Source: an uncultured Lachnospiraceae bacterium
GTDB lineage: Bacteria > Bacillota > Clostridia > Lachnospirales > Lachnospiraceae
NCBI GenBank assembly: GCA_945864145.1
Contig: CAMBAN010000013.1
Location: 1-39,066 of the forward strand
Reading direction: 5' to 3'
Length of the DNA: 39,066 nucleotides
In this document: piece after piece, positions 5,980-14,377 of the stretch
Numbering within the stretch: position 1 is the stretch's first letter
Layout: each line of letters opens with the position of its first letter
Notes under the pieces: model-generated
The model's input: the letters and a program-made list of their open reading frames with translations, nothing else
Database searches by the model: none
Told to the model about the DNA's origin: nothing
Translations under genes and position numbers: made by a program

Positions 5980-7479
5980 CTATTGTTGCAAAAGTGACAA
6001 TAATGTCGAAAAAACAGCTTCATTTTGCATCACAATAATAGCCACTGCGTTTTTGGCTCTGTTAAGTCCATGAAAAAGATTCCGAACCGTTGAAGTATTT
6101 GTATCTGACATTTCAACAGGTGAGGATGCGGATCTAAGATATCCATCTGCATCATAAAGAAAAGAAGAATCGATTAACATGACGACTTTATTAAATTCTT
6201 TACAAATACCTACGGATGCATTGACAGAAGTAATTTTTTTATCTTCCCAAAAGTGGATTTTCTCATCCTTTATATAGGTATAACCGTTTGTAATATAATA
6301 GTTCAACAGATTTTCGGTCTCAGTGATATTGTTGGATATACTTAATGAGACCGAAGGATAATCACTTCTGCGATGATATTTGGTTGCATTCATCATGCAA
6401 TGAATAAAGGATGAGAGTTCACTATTCATTCGTATTCTGTTGGTAAGTCGATATTCCTCAAAATTGGGAAGAACTTTTAAGGTATCTACAATATGAGATG
6501 CTCTTTCATTTGGAGAAATGGCATCCTCAAGGTCATAAGAAAAAATAATATACTTTTTCTCCTGTATTGCATATTTTTCCAGCTCTTTTAATGTGGTTAT
6601 CGACATTTGATGTCCTTCATCAACAAATATAACAGAATATTCTTCAAAATTTGGAAGCACACTATTGGAATGACAAGAATAGAAATCAATTCTTTTTAGA
6701 CGATGCTTCATCTGTTCCAGCTCTTCAGGGAAGCTGCCAAAGTGAAGGATACATACTTTTTGCTTTGCAGAGAGCTGTAAGGCAATATCATATAATAATA
6801 GTGTCTTTCCAGTGCCTGGAAGACCTGTGAATCCCTGAAATAATATACTGTTTGTATGGATATTTTTTAAAATATGGTATTTGATATCTTTTTGCTGAAA
6901 GGTTAAAAAATAATCTCTGCTCAAAAAGCGTTCCGGGTCTGTAAACGGAGAGATTAAATAGTTCTCTTCTTTGAACAGGTCTTCTATATGGTCTTCATAA
7001 CAGATAGTCTGTTTTTCTAAATCGGAACATAATTTTCCCCAATTGGATTCTATCAGTTTGTTACTATTTGTAAGTCGTAACAGTCTGTCAGAGTTGCTGA
7101 TATAAGTATAAGATTTTACTGTTTTCCCAAGTGAGGCAAGATAATATCTATTTTGCAAAAGCTGCTTCTTGATTTTTTCATCGGAAACCTCTCTGCTCTT
7201 TAATTCAATATTGATTACATAGTCATCAGAAATACGCAACAGATCAAATTCTTTTCCAAGCTTTGGAATTAGGAAGGAATAGTAGAAACGAATCGTAACA
7301 GAATGTTCCATTTCATCTTTTAGGTGTTCAGAAAATTTTTTCAAACTCTGGATTTCCCATTTTTTTATGGTGAGCGGATGTGTTCTTTTTGACATATGCT
7401 TTTCCAATTTCTGAATAAATGCAATTTTCTCAGTTCGTGTCAATGCATATATATTAATAGGAATCATTTGGATAACCAT
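5980..7479 (-). CDS. PD-(D/E)XK (NERD-like) nuclease domain plus SF1-type DUF2075/Schlafen-like ATPase
   Basis: A 499-residue protein. The N-terminal third has a restriction-like nuclease pattern: EFDLLRISDDY at 77-87 followed by IELKSR at 91-96 (an E/D ... ExK arrangement). The rest is a helicase-like ATPase: Walker A GLPGTGKT (219-226), Walker B VIFVDEGHQ (283-291), an SxD-type motif FSYDLEDAI, an arginine-rich LTNRIRMN segment near 346-352, and a motif-VI-like LNRAKNAVAI near the C-terminus. It should couple ATP hydrolysis to nucleic-acid binding or cleavage in the cytoplasm. Similar nuclease-helicase combinations occur in phage defence and in stress DNA processing. It is a single gene, converging on the WYL fusion gene with 39 bases between. 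The start at 7479 has AGAAAGG just upstream; M5 is an alternative start. Confidence 0.7.
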   Translation of the reverse strand: MVIQMIPINIYALTRTEKIAFIQKLEKHMSKRTHPLTIKKWEIQSLKKFSEHLKDEMEHSVTIRFYYSFLIPKLGKEFDLLRISDDYVINIELKSREVSDEKIKKQLLQNRYYLASLGKTVKSYTYISNSDRLLRLTNSNKLIESNWGKLCSDLEKQTICYEDHIEDLFKEENYLISPFTDPERFLSRDYFLTFQQKDIKYHILKNIHTNSILFQGFTGLPGTGKTLLLYDIALQLSAKQKVCILHFGSFPEELEQMKHRLKRIDFYSCHSNSVLPNFEEYSVIFVDEGHQMSITTLKELEKYAIQEKKYIIFSYDLEDAISPNERASHIVDTLKVLPNFEEYRLTNRIRMNSELSSFIHCMMNATKYHRRSDYPSVSLSISNNITETENLLNYYITNGYTYIKDEKIHFWEDKKITSVNASVGICKEFNKVVMLIDSSFLYDADGYLRSASSPVEMSDTNTSTVRNLFHGLNRAKNAVAIIVMQNEAVFSTLLSLLQQ

Positions 7480-7642
7480 ACCTTTCTATGGGAGACTTGA
7501 TGAATTGCAACTTAATTATAACATTTAATACCATGAATAGTCACTAGGGACGTTCTTTTTGCCAAAAAGATCATATATTTCCAACTTTATAATAAATGAA
7601 TAAAAGTTGGAAATAGGTTGCAAACTATTGAAAGGAAGAATA

Positions 7643-7680
7643 AAAAAATGGCAGCTAGCGAAAACTAATTGCCATTTTTT
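7643..7680 (-). terminator. Terminator of the BASS transporter gene
   Basis: AAAAAATGGCA (7643-7653) pairs with TGCCATTTTTT (7670-7680), with a partly paired TAG/CTA inner portion. The A and T tracts flank the stem on both sides so it can work in either direction; on the minus strand it lies just after the transporter stop codon. The rest of 7480-7688 contains no supportable gene. Confidence 0.75.
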
Positions 7681-7688
7681 ACATTCAA

Positions 7689-8639
7689 TTATTTTTTTTC
7701 TTCCTTCTCTGTCCAACGGTTATAGATATTTGCCAAAATAGCGCCGGAAATATTATGCCATACGGAGAAGATAGCACCAGGTACAGTAGCCATAGCCAAA
7801 TCCGGGAAAGCAGTTCCCGCCAGTGAAGTAGCAAGTCCGGAGTTCTGCATACCAATTTCTACTGAAATAGCTTTTGTCTTTGGAACACTCATTCGTAACA
7901 GTTTTCCAAGACCAAAACCGCAGGCATATCCTAAAAGATTATGAAGAATAACGACTACAAAAACGATAGCACCAGTGGTCAAGATTTTCTCTGAATTATG
8001 AGATACAACAGCAGCAACAATCAGACAGATTGCAATAACGGAGACAGAAGGCAAAACCTTTACCAGTTTCTGTGTTACTTTACCAAAAAACTTGTTGATG
8101 ATAAATCCAAGTGCAATTGGAATGATTACCACCTTGATGATGGAAAGGAACATACTGAGTGCATTCACAGTTACAGTTGTTCTTAAAAGAAGATAAGTAA
8201 TGGCTGGAGTCAGAATCGGAGCCAACAGCGTGTTAACACTTGTCATACCAACCGAAAGAGCAACATCTCCTTTGGAAAGATAAGTGATGACATTGCTGGA
8301 TGTTCCACCAGGACAGGTACCAACCAGAACTACACCGGCTAAGAGAGCCGGGTCAAGGTGAAAGATTTTACCAAGTGCAAAAGCAAGCAGCGGCATTACG
8401 GTAAATTGTGCAACACATCCGAACAAAATGTCTTTTGGGCGTGTAAATACCAGCTTAAAATCTTCCAGCTTCAGGGTAAGTCCCATACCAAACATAACAA
8501 TCATTAGCAGATAATTGACCCAGGAAGTCTGAATCCATAGACAGGAGCTGGGTACAAATAGCGCCAATGCGGCGACAACAAGGACGATTACAGCCATGTA
8601 CTTTCCAAAAAAGTCACTGATTTTTTCTAATACTTTCAT
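7689..8639 (-). CDS. BASS (bile acid:sodium symporter) family transporter, T-box controlled
   Basis: A 316-residue membrane protein with about 10 hydrophobic segments. Family signatures are VGTCPGGTSSNVITYLSKGD in the first repeat and VEIGMQNSGLATSLAGTAFP in the second, both forming the Na+ and substrate sites. Bacterial members carry organic acids (bile acids, pantoate-type and keto acids) rather than bile acids alone. A T-box leader with an isoleucine-type specifier precedes it, so transcription should rise when tRNA-Ile is uncharged. That points to import of isoleucine, its keto acid or a precursor; substrate is inference. The ribosome binding site GAGGAGG lies immediately upstream. The gene is monocistronic and ends in a strong hairpin. 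Confidence 0.88.
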   Translation of the reverse strand: MKVLEKISDFFGKYMAVIVLVVAALALFVPSSCLWIQTSWVNYLLMIVMFGMGLTLKLEDFKLVFTRPKDILFGCVAQFTVMPLLAFALGKIFHLDPALLAGVVLVGTCPGGTSSNVITYLSKGDVALSVGMTSVNTLLAPILTPAITYLLLRTTVTVNALSMFLSIIKVVIIPIALGFIINKFFGKVTQKLVKVLPSVSVIAICLIVAAVVSHNSEKILTTGAIVFVVVILHNLLGYACGFGLGKLLRMSVPKTKAISVEIGMQNSGLATSLAGTAFPDLAMATVPGAIFSVWHNISGAILANIYNRWTEKEEKK

Positions 8640-8737
8640 TTTGATTTCCTCCTCAAAGTAAATATAACTGAGACACTATGCGTGGCGATTTGTTTTTTTC
8701 ATACAGATATAGGAATGTGCACTTTATGGTGAAAAAT

Positions 8738-9012
8738 AAAAAAACCTCTGTCTCTATAAAGAGACAAAGGTTATTCCTCTGCGGTACCACTCTTATTGCC
8801 GGCAAAAGCCGACCACTCAATCACATATCTGACAATATGGGATAAGGTAACGGTTATCACTCGTTCAGACTTACTAAAACATGTCGTTTAGTCTGAATGC
8901 TCTGAGGTGATTTTCACAGGAAATCCGGATTGTCTCGCATCAACCGACAACTCTCTGAACCTTTCCTTTCCCGATACTTTTCCTCTTCAACGCAGTGTCT
9001 TTATCAGTTGCA
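8738..9012 (-). ncRNA. T-box riboswitch leader, probable tRNA-Ile specificity
   Basis: Read on the minus strand, the leader has an AGAGAG motif and distal GGTTGATG loop in Stem I, an AGTA (5' side) facing GAA, one base, then ATC and A (3' side), so the specifier is ATC (8909-8911, isoleucine). A stem III (TTCAGACT with AGTCTGAA) and the T-box GAGTGGTACCGC (8782-8793) follow. The TGGT bulge matches a tRNA ending ACCA, as expected for tRNA-Ile. The intrinsic terminator is 8743-8772 with a T run beyond it. Uncharged tRNA should stabilise the antiterminator and allow expression of the transporter 98 bases downstream. Confidence 0.9.
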
Positions 9013-9016
9013 ATAC

Positions 9017-9045
9017 ACTTTAGCACTAATATATTAATATGTCAA
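9017..9045 (-). promoter_or_regulatory. Promoter of the T-box leader
   Basis: On the minus strand TTGACA (9040-9045) and TAAAGT (9017-9022) are 17 bases apart. The predicted start of transcription is only a few bases before Stem I of the T-box. Confidence 0.75.
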
Positions 9046-9187
9046 CACATTATTTCAATTTAACAGAAAAAAATCTCGTTATGAAATCTGCGTAATAGTA
9101 TGATAACTATGGTAAGTGCAATGGATATTAACAAAATCAGCTATCAAATGTTAAGAGAAGTAGGTGGAATACCTGCTTTTCTTTTGT

Positions 9188-9193
9188 TATAAT
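9188..9193 (+). promoter_or_regulatory. -10 element of the acyltransferase gene
   Basis: A consensus TATAAT lies 32 bases before the start codon; the matching -35 (TGGAAT, 9165-9170, 17-base spacer) is weak. The promoter diverges from the T-box transcription unit. Confidence 0.45.
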
Positions 9194-9225
9194 ATGTTAA
9201 AAATCATTGCAGAGGTGGGATATAT

Positions 9226-10308
9226 ATGAGAAAATACTACATAGATAATATTAGGTGGATGACAATTGTGCTTGTTGTTGTATATCATATCATTTTCATG
9301 TTCAATTCCGTGGATACGTCGATTGTAATCGGTCCGATTACCAAATTTCATGGACAGGATGTGATACAGTACCTTCTGTATCCGTGGTTTATGGTGATAC
9401 TCTTTTTGATTAGTGGAATGTGCGCCAGATATTATCTGAAAAAACATACGGATAAGGAATTTATTAAGGCAAGAACAAGAAAATTACTGGTTCCGTCCAC
9501 AATAGGAATTTTGTTAATAGGATGGATGCAGGGTTACATCAGTATGGCAAGTGTCCATTCACTTGATACCCTTACAGGAACGCCGGCTCCTTTAAAATAT
9601 ATCATCTTATGTTTATCAGGAACCGGAGTACTTTGGACGATGCAGGTAATGTGGATTTTGTCACTGGTTCTTGTTTTACTTCGTAAGATGGAAAAAGGAA
9701 AACTGCTTGCTCTTGGTGAAAAGACCAATTTGATTTTACTGATTCTGTTTGGAATTATTGCCTGGGGTGCCTCTCATATATTGAACGCTCCACACATAGT
9801 AGTATATCGTTTTGGAATCTATGGATTTGCTTTTTTGATTGGATATTATGTGCTTTCTCATGAAAAAGTGACAGATCAGCTCACAAAGATTTGCATTCCC
9901 TTGCTTGCAATAGCTGTAGTACTTGGCATTGTTTATACATACCTTTATTTTGGTCAGAGTTATGTAACAGAACCTGTCATAAACTGTCCATTAGCGATGG
10001 CTTATTGCTGGATTGCATGTCTTGGAATTATAGGAGGAATGAAAAAATATTGCAATAAAACCAATCCATTTTTCCGTTTCATGACAAGCAAGAGCTTTGG
10101 CTTATATGTGTTCCACTATCTTGCTTTGTCAGCAACAGCATATGTATTAACGGAGTATACATCTGTTCCGGGAATTGTGATTTATCTATTGTGTACTATT
10201 TCTGCTTTCGCTGGCGGCATTTTGCTATACGAAATCGTCTCAAGAATTCCGGTAATCAGGTGGTGTGTACTTGGTATCAGAAAGGAGAAAAAAGAGAAAC
10301 ATGTTTAA
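9226..10308 (+). CDS. Acyltransferase 3 family membrane protein
   Basis: A 360-residue protein with about ten transmembrane segments. The opening DNIRWMTIVLVVVYHIIFMF has the family's conserved histidine in the first helix, and RTRKLLVPSTIGILL matches the second conserved region with its arginine. Such proteins move acyl groups (often acetyl or succinyl) onto sugars of exopolysaccharide, peptidoglycan or lipids at the membrane. The target is unknown; there are no glycosyltransferases nearby. The last eight bases overlap the start of the XRE-AbrB regulator, so the two genes are probably co-transcribed and translationally coupled, suggesting joint control. Length and topology are normal. Confidence 0.85.
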   Translation: MRKYYIDNIRWMTIVLVVVYHIIFMFNSVDTSIVIGPITKFHGQDVIQYLLYPWFMVILFLISGMCARYYLKKHTDKEFIKARTRKLLVPSTIGILLIGWMQGYISMASVHSLDTLTGTPAPLKYIILCLSGTGVLWTMQVMWILSLVLVLLRKMEKGKLLALGEKTNLILLILFGIIAWGASHILNAPHIVVYRFGIYGFAFLIGYYVLSHEKVTDQLTKICIPLLAIAVVLGIVYTYLYFGQSYVTEPVINCPLAMAYCWIACLGIIGGMKKYCNKTNPFFRFMTSKSFGLYVFHYLALSATAYVLTEYTSVPGIVIYLLCTISAFAGGILLYEIVSRIPVIRWCVLGIRKEKKEKHV

Positions 10309-10720
10309 AGACAATCTGATTTCCCTCAGGAAAATAAATAATCTGTCACAGGAAGAGTTGGCAGAAAGGATAGGGGTGACACGTCAGACGTTATCTAAAT
10401 ATGAGACAGGAGAATCTTTGCCGGACATTGATAAATGCAGGGCACTGGCGGATGTCTTTGAAGTGTCTTTAGACGACCTCGTGAATTATAATAGTAAAGA
10501 AACAGGCCTTGGGGTACCACCAAAGGGAAAGCATATGTTTGGTATGGTAAAGGTCGGTGAGAAAGGGCAGATAGTGATTCCTGCCAAAGCCAGGAAAATC
10601 TTTCACATTCAGCCGGGAGATGACCTGATTGTTCTTGGAGATGAATCCTCAGGAATCGCTATTATGAAAGAGAAAGATTTTCTGGAAGTGGTGAATCAGA
10701 TGAGAAAAACAGAAGAATGA
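10301..10720 (+). CDS. XRE-type HTH / AbrB-like fusion regulator
   Basis: The start ATG at 10301 follows AAAGGAG and overlaps the upstream gene. The product is 139 residues. Residues 1-62 form an XRE helix-turn-helix (LSQEELAERIGVTRQTLSKY, then FEVSLDDLVNYN). Residues about 80-128 form a SpoVT/AbrB swapped-hairpin domain (VGEKGQIVIPAKARKIFHIQ, PGDDLIVLGDE). Both are DNA-binding modules, so the protein may bridge or read two kinds of site as a dimer. XRE-AbrB fusions are known in Firmicutes but their regulons are little described. The overlap with the acyltransferase gene suggests it controls that operon. A shared terminator follows. Confidence 0.85.
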   Translation: MFKDNLISLRKINNLSQEELAERIGVTRQTLSKYETGESLPDIDKCRALADVFEVSLDDLVNYNSKETGLGVPPKGKHMFGMVKVGEKGQIVIPAKARKIFHIQPGDDLIVLGDESSGIAIMKEKDFLEVVNQMRKTEE

Positions 10721-10732
10721 TTAGAAAGATCA

Positions 10733-10760
10733 GGGGCAAATCATAGTTTTGATTTGCCCC
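10733..10760. terminator. Bidirectional terminator-like hairpin between convergent genes
   Basis: GGGGCAAATCA (10733-10743) and TGATTTGCCCC (10750-10760) form an 11-bp perfect stem with a 6-base loop. The minus-strand GTPase stop codon lies inside the stem. No strong T tract is present, but the position between convergent genes supports a role in stopping both transcripts. Confidence 0.6.
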
Positions 10761-11685
10761 AATATTGTTCAATTGCTTCCTGATTCAGTTTTTCTCCGAT
10801 GACTATGAGAACTTCCTGTCCATTTGGAACCGGATGAATTTCTGTTTTTTGGTGGGTGGCATTGATGGAAAGCCAGTGTCCATCCGGAAGCTTCTGGAAT
10901 CCCTTGATTCGAAAGACCTTACCACAGGCAGAGTCAGCCAATATGTTTAAGCAGGACTGTCTCAAAAATTCTTCAGACAATTCCAAATTCATAAAGTATA
11001 CACTGTCATATGTTTTCTGGTCATCAAACCAGAGTTTGGTGTAATCTGCAGTATGATAACCGGATGACATGATAGCCTGATAATCTGATTCCTGTAATGT
11101 TTCCCAGTCTTTTTGGATAACGATTTGATTGGGAATTCTGTTGCAGTGCAAAATTTCTAACGATTGCTCGACATAGTGCTGGGTTGCAGCTAATTGCCCG
11201 TTTATTGCTTCCTGTGTATGGCTATATAGAATGGTTCCCGCCTGAGCAACCTGAGATGCCAGAATAAAGCGGGAAGCTTCAGATAAGTTTTGCTCTAAGC
11301 AGGCATCAATGACAGTAATTACATTTCCTGCTTCATACCAGCGATCTAATGGTTCTTCATGGAGTACGTCAAAAAATTCGTCCATATCAAAAATCCCGGA
11401 TGGTTCGACTAAGACACGGTCGTAACCACACATTCCCATGGCAATCAGCTTCGTTTTAAATCTTCTTCTATGGCAGTCTGCATCGCAACCGCCGGCAACC
11501 ATTTCTAAAGTGCAATGGTCTCCCAGAATATCCTGCAATAATACAGCATCGACATTGACGGCTCCAAAGTCATTTTCCAAAATTCCGATGTTGAGCCCCT
11601 GCTCAATTAAGTATTTAGCATATTTTCGAATAAAAGTTGTCTTCCCGGAACCTAAGAATCCGGTTATTAAATCTATCTGAATCAT
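10741..11685 (-). CDS. COG0523 (CobW/P47K) family GTPase, putative metallochaperone
   Basis: A 314-residue GTP-binding protein. The P-loop is GFLGSGKT (residues 9-16); the family's cysteine motif appears as GGCDADCHRRR near 66-76 instead of the usual GGCxCC, so metal binding is likely but uses a different spacing plus a histidine. LVEPSGIFDMDEFFDVL is a conserved switch region and VITVIDAC follows as the Walker B-like strand. The C-terminal 90 residues form the CobW_C-like domain. Family members hand Zn, Co, Ni or Fe to client enzymes using GTP. No metalloenzyme is adjacent, so the metal is unknown. It is a lone gene on the minus strand. Confidence 0.82.
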   Translation of the reverse strand: MIQIDLITGFLGSGKTTFIRKYAKYLIEQGLNIGILENDFGAVNVDAVLLQDILGDHCTLEMVAGGCDADCHRRRFKTKLIAMGMCGYDRVLVEPSGIFDMDEFFDVLHEEPLDRWYEAGNVITVIDACLEQNLSEASRFILASQVAQAGTILYSHTQEAINGQLAATQHYVEQSLEILHCNRIPNQIVIQKDWETLQESDYQAIMSSGYHTADYTKLWFDDQKTYDSVYFMNLELSEEFLRQSCLNILADSACGKVFRIKGFQKLPDGHWLSINATHQKTEIHPVPNGQEVLIVIGEKLNQEAIEQYWGKSKL

Positions 11686-11759
11686 GTAATGAACTCCATT
11701 TCCTATTGTTTTCTTATTCTAGCATAGGATTCTTTGAAAGAAAAGAAAACATTTACCAA

Positions 11760-11808
11760 TTGACAATTCTGAATACGTCATATATAATCCGAGTTAGCTA
11801 AAACTAAT
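11760..11808 (+). promoter_or_regulatory. Consensus promoter with a DtxR/metalloregulator-like inverted repeat
   Basis: TTGACA (11760-11765) and TATAAT (11783-11788) are 17 bases apart, a full-consensus promoter. Directly after it, at the expected transcription start, is GTTAG-CTAAAA-CTAAT (11793-11808), an inverted repeat TTAG-N6-CTAA resembling sites of DtxR/MntR-type metal sensors. Repression by a metal-bound regulator is a reasonable but unproven inference. Confidence 0.6.
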
Positions 11809-11849
11809 AAAAGTTATTGGCGCAATAAAGAAAATGGAGGTTAAGCTTG

Positions 11850-12248
11850 ATGAATAAAAAACCGTTACGGATTATATGGATTATTTTAGGATTTGTCTGT
11901 TTGGGACTTGGGACAGTAGGAGTTGTTCTTCCCATTCTTCCTACAGTACCTTTTTATATGGCAACTGCATTCTGCTTTGCAAAAAGCTCGAAAAAGCTGC
12001 ATGACTGGTTTGTTGGAACGAAAATGTACAAAAAGCATTTAGACAGCTTTGTAAAGCAGCGTGCCATGACGATTGGAACAAAACTCCGCATTACCTGCAC
12101 GGTGACTGCAATGATGGCAATCAGTTTTTTCTGTATGAAAAATGTACCGGTAGGAAGAATTTGCATTGCAATTGTTTGGATATGGCATCTTTGGTATTTC
12201 TTCCTGCGTGTCAAGACTATAAAACCCGGGGAAGTGGTGGCAGAGTAA
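11850..12248 (+). CDS. DUF454 (YbaN-like) small inner-membrane protein
   Basis: A 132-residue protein with three to four hydrophobic segments. The N-terminus [20 protein letters not shown] followed by [20 protein letters not shown] and [15 protein letters not shown] matches DUF454. The ATG at 11850 has GGAGG nine bases upstream; the TTG just before it is not needed. The family's function is unknown. It is first in a tight four-gene operon with a YgbA_NO protein and a CydDC-like exporter, which hints at membrane redox or metal/haem homeostasis. Confidence 0.85.
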   Translation: MNKKPLRIIWIILGFVCLGLGTVGVVLPILPTVPFYMATAFCFAKSSKKLHDWFVGTKMYKKHLDSFVKQRAMTIGTKLRITCTVTAMMAISFFCMKNVPVGRICIAIVWIWHLWYFFLRVKTIKPGEVVAE

Positions 12249-12252
12249 CGGC

Positions 12253-12633
12253 ATGAAAAAGCAAGATTCCATAAAAATTGAGAAAAAGAGAAAAAAAGAG
12301 CAATTAGTGGTGTCTGAGATGATTGCTCTTTATTGTCGTAAAAAGCATGGAGCATCATCCAAAGGAGAGCTGTGTCCCGAATGTAAAAAGCTTTGTGAAT
12401 ATGCTCAGGCGAGAAGTGAACATTGCCCGTTTATGGAGGAAAAAACTTTTTGTGCTAATTGTCGTGTGCATTGTTATAAGCCGGATATGCGGGAATGCAT
12501 ACGTGAAGTTATGCGCTTTTCCGGGCCAAGGATGATATGGTATCATCCGGGAATGGCTTTGTGGCATCTCATCAGTTCAAAATATGAAAAAAACAGGATG
12601 AAAAGGGTACAAGAGAAAGGAATAAAGAAATGA
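12253..12633 (+). CDS. YgbA_NO family (nitrous oxide-stimulated promoter) cysteine-rich protein
   Basis: A 126-residue soluble protein with the pattern C-x2-C ... C (GELCPECKKLCEYAQAR), C-x5-6-C-x2-C (FCANCRVHCYKPD) and the closing VMRFSGPRMIWYHPGMA. This is the layout of the family named for the nitrosative-stress-induced E. coli gene. The many cysteines suggest a zinc or iron-sulfur site. It starts five bases after the DUF454 stop and overlaps the ABC transporter start by four bases, so translation is coupled. The function is unknown; with its neighbours it suggests a response to metal or nitrosative stress. Confidence 0.8.
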   Translation: MKKQDSIKIEKKRKKEQLVVSEMIALYCRKKHGASSKGELCPECKKLCEYAQARSEHCPFMEEKTFCANCRVHCYKPDMRECIREVMRFSGPRMIWYHPGMALWHLISSKYEKNRMKRVQEKGIKK

Positions 12634-14375
12634 TTAAGACGAGACTGATTCAACTACTGTCTCATGCAAAGAAGTATATTGTATTTCAGGTAATATGGAA
12701 ATGGCTGTCTCTGCTTTGTCAGGTAGTGATGATTTATGCAGCCACTAAACTTTTAGAACAAGCGTTATTGGGTATGATTACGAAGAACCAGGTGCTGATA
12801 TATGGCATCATGGTTCTTATTGCTGTCTTTATACGGTTTTTCTGTGACAGACAGGCGTCCTATGCTGCCTTTGAAGCAAGTGTGGATGTAAAACGAATTT
12901 TGCGTGAGAAGATTTATGGGAAATTATTAAAGTTGGGAGCCTCCTATCGGGAAAATGTAGCTACCTCTGAAGTGGTACAGATGGCAGCAGAGGGAGTGGA
13001 ACAGCTGGAAACTTATTTTGGAAGATATCTTTCACAATTGTTTTACAGCCTGCTTGCTCCGTTGACCTTGTTTGTTATTCTTGCTTTTGTAAATGTAAAG
13101 GCAAGTGTGGTACTTCTTGTCTGTGTACCGCTGATTCCCATATCTATCGTAGTTGTACAGAAGTTTGCAAAGAAATTGTTACATAAATACTGGGGAATCT
13201 ATACAGAGCTTGGAGATTCTTTTTTGGAAAATCTGCAGGGATTAACTACCTTGAAGATATATCAGGCAGATGCGGATAAGGCGGTAGAAATGGATGAAGA
13301 ATCCCAGAGATTTCGTAAAATCACAATGAAGGTGCTGACTATGCAACTTAATTCTACCAGTGTGATGGACATCATAGCTTATGGCGGTGCCGCTGTTGGA
13401 ATGATTGTGACACTTTCTGAATTTGCCAAGGGAAACGTCAGTCTTGGCGGAGCCTTGATGATTATTTTGCTGGCTTCGGAGTTTTTTATCCCTTTGAGAC
13501 TTCTTGGCTCTTTCTTCCATATTGCGATGAACGGTATGGCTGCCAGTGATAAAATTTTTGCACTGCTGGATTTACCAGAACCGGAAAATAGAGGAGTGGA
13601 ACTTGAAAATAAGGAAATTTCCATTCAGTTAAAAGAAGTACAGTTTTCCTATGAAGAGAGCAGAGAGATTTTAAATAACGTGTCCATGGACTTTGCAGCA
13701 GGGAGTTTTACCTCTCTTGTAGGAACCTCTGGATGTGGAAAGAGTACGATAGCAGGTATCTTAATGGGTAGAAATAAAGGATATCAAGGCAGTATCACGA
13801 TACAAGGCAAAGAGTTGCGCGATATTTCTGGAAAAAGCCTGATGAATCACATTACTCTTGTAAGCCATAACAGCTATTTATTTAAAGGAACTGTAAGGAA
13901 TAACCTGAAAATGGGAAAGGCAGATGCAACTGAGAAAGAAATGTGTGCTGTATTGGAAAAGGTAAATCTTTTGGGATTTTTGCAGGCACAGCAAGGACTG
14001 GACACTGTAGTTATGGAAAAGGGAAGCAATTTCTCCGGTGGTCAATGCCAGAGACTTGCACTGGCAAGAGCGCTTCTTCATGATACACCTGTCTATATCT
14101 TTGATGAGGCAACTTCTAACATTGATATGGAAAGTGAAGAAATGATTATGGAAGTAATCCGGGAATTGGCAAAGACAAAGACCATCCTTTTGATTTCCCA
14201 CAGATTGGCAAATGTAGTGGAATCTGATCGTATTTACATGGTGGAAAACGGCGGAGTAGTCCAGATGGGAACTCACAAGGAGCTGATGGCAGAGGAAGGT
14301 CCATACAGCAGACTGTATCGTTATCAGAGTGAACTGGAAGCATATGGAAAAGAGAACGGAAAGGTGGTGGAGTAA
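12630..14375 (+). CDS. ABC exporter half (CydD-like), permease-ATPase
   Basis: A 581-residue fused type IV ABC half-transporter. Residues 1-310 hold about six membrane helices with SEVVQMAAEGVEQLETYFGR, characteristic of the CydD class. The ATPase domain has Walker A GTSGCGKS, signature SGGQCQRLALARA, Walker B VYIFDEATSNID and the H-loop LISHR. CydDC-type pairs export cysteine or glutathione, or otherwise affect haem loading and redox balance. The cytochrome bd genes cydAB are not nearby and the organism is probably anaerobic, so the cargo may differ. It pairs with the next gene to form the heterodimer. Confidence 0.85.
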   Translation: MIKTRLIQLLSHAKKYIVFQVIWKWLSLLCQVVMIYAATKLLEQALLGMITKNQVLIYGIMVLIAVFIRFFCDRQASYAAFEASVDVKRILREKIYGKLLKLGASYRENVATSEVVQMAAEGVEQLETYFGRYLSQLFYSLLAPLTLFVILAFVNVKASVVLLVCVPLIPISIVVVQKFAKKLLHKYWGIYTELGDSFLENLQGLTTLKIYQADADKAVEMDEESQRFRKITMKVLTMQLNSTSVMDIIAYGGAAVGMIVTLSEFAKGNVSLGGALMIILLASEFFIPLRLLGSFFHIAMNGMAASDKIFALLDLPEPENRGVELENKEISIQLKEVQFSYEESREILNNVSMDFAAGSFTSLVGTSGCGKSTIAGILMGRNKGYQGSITIQGKELRDISGKSLMNHITLVSHNSYLFKGTVRNNLKMGKADATEKEMCAVLEKVNLLGFLQAQQGLDTVVMEKGSNFSGGQCQRLALARALLHDTPVYIFDEATSNIDMESEEMIMEVIRELAKTKTILLISHRLANVVESDRIYMVENGGVVQMGTHKELMAEEGPYSRLYRYQSELEAYGKENGKVVE

Positions 14376-14377
14376 TC

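Noticed and set aside
7525-7716. Minus-strand ORF downstream of the BASS gene
   Set aside because: Starts inside the transporter gene in another frame and covers its terminator; low-complexity translation.
11954-12358. Long minus-strand ORFs opposite DUF454 and YgbA_NO genes
   Set aside because: Shadow frames of two clear plus-strand genes; no ribosome binding site or family resemblance.
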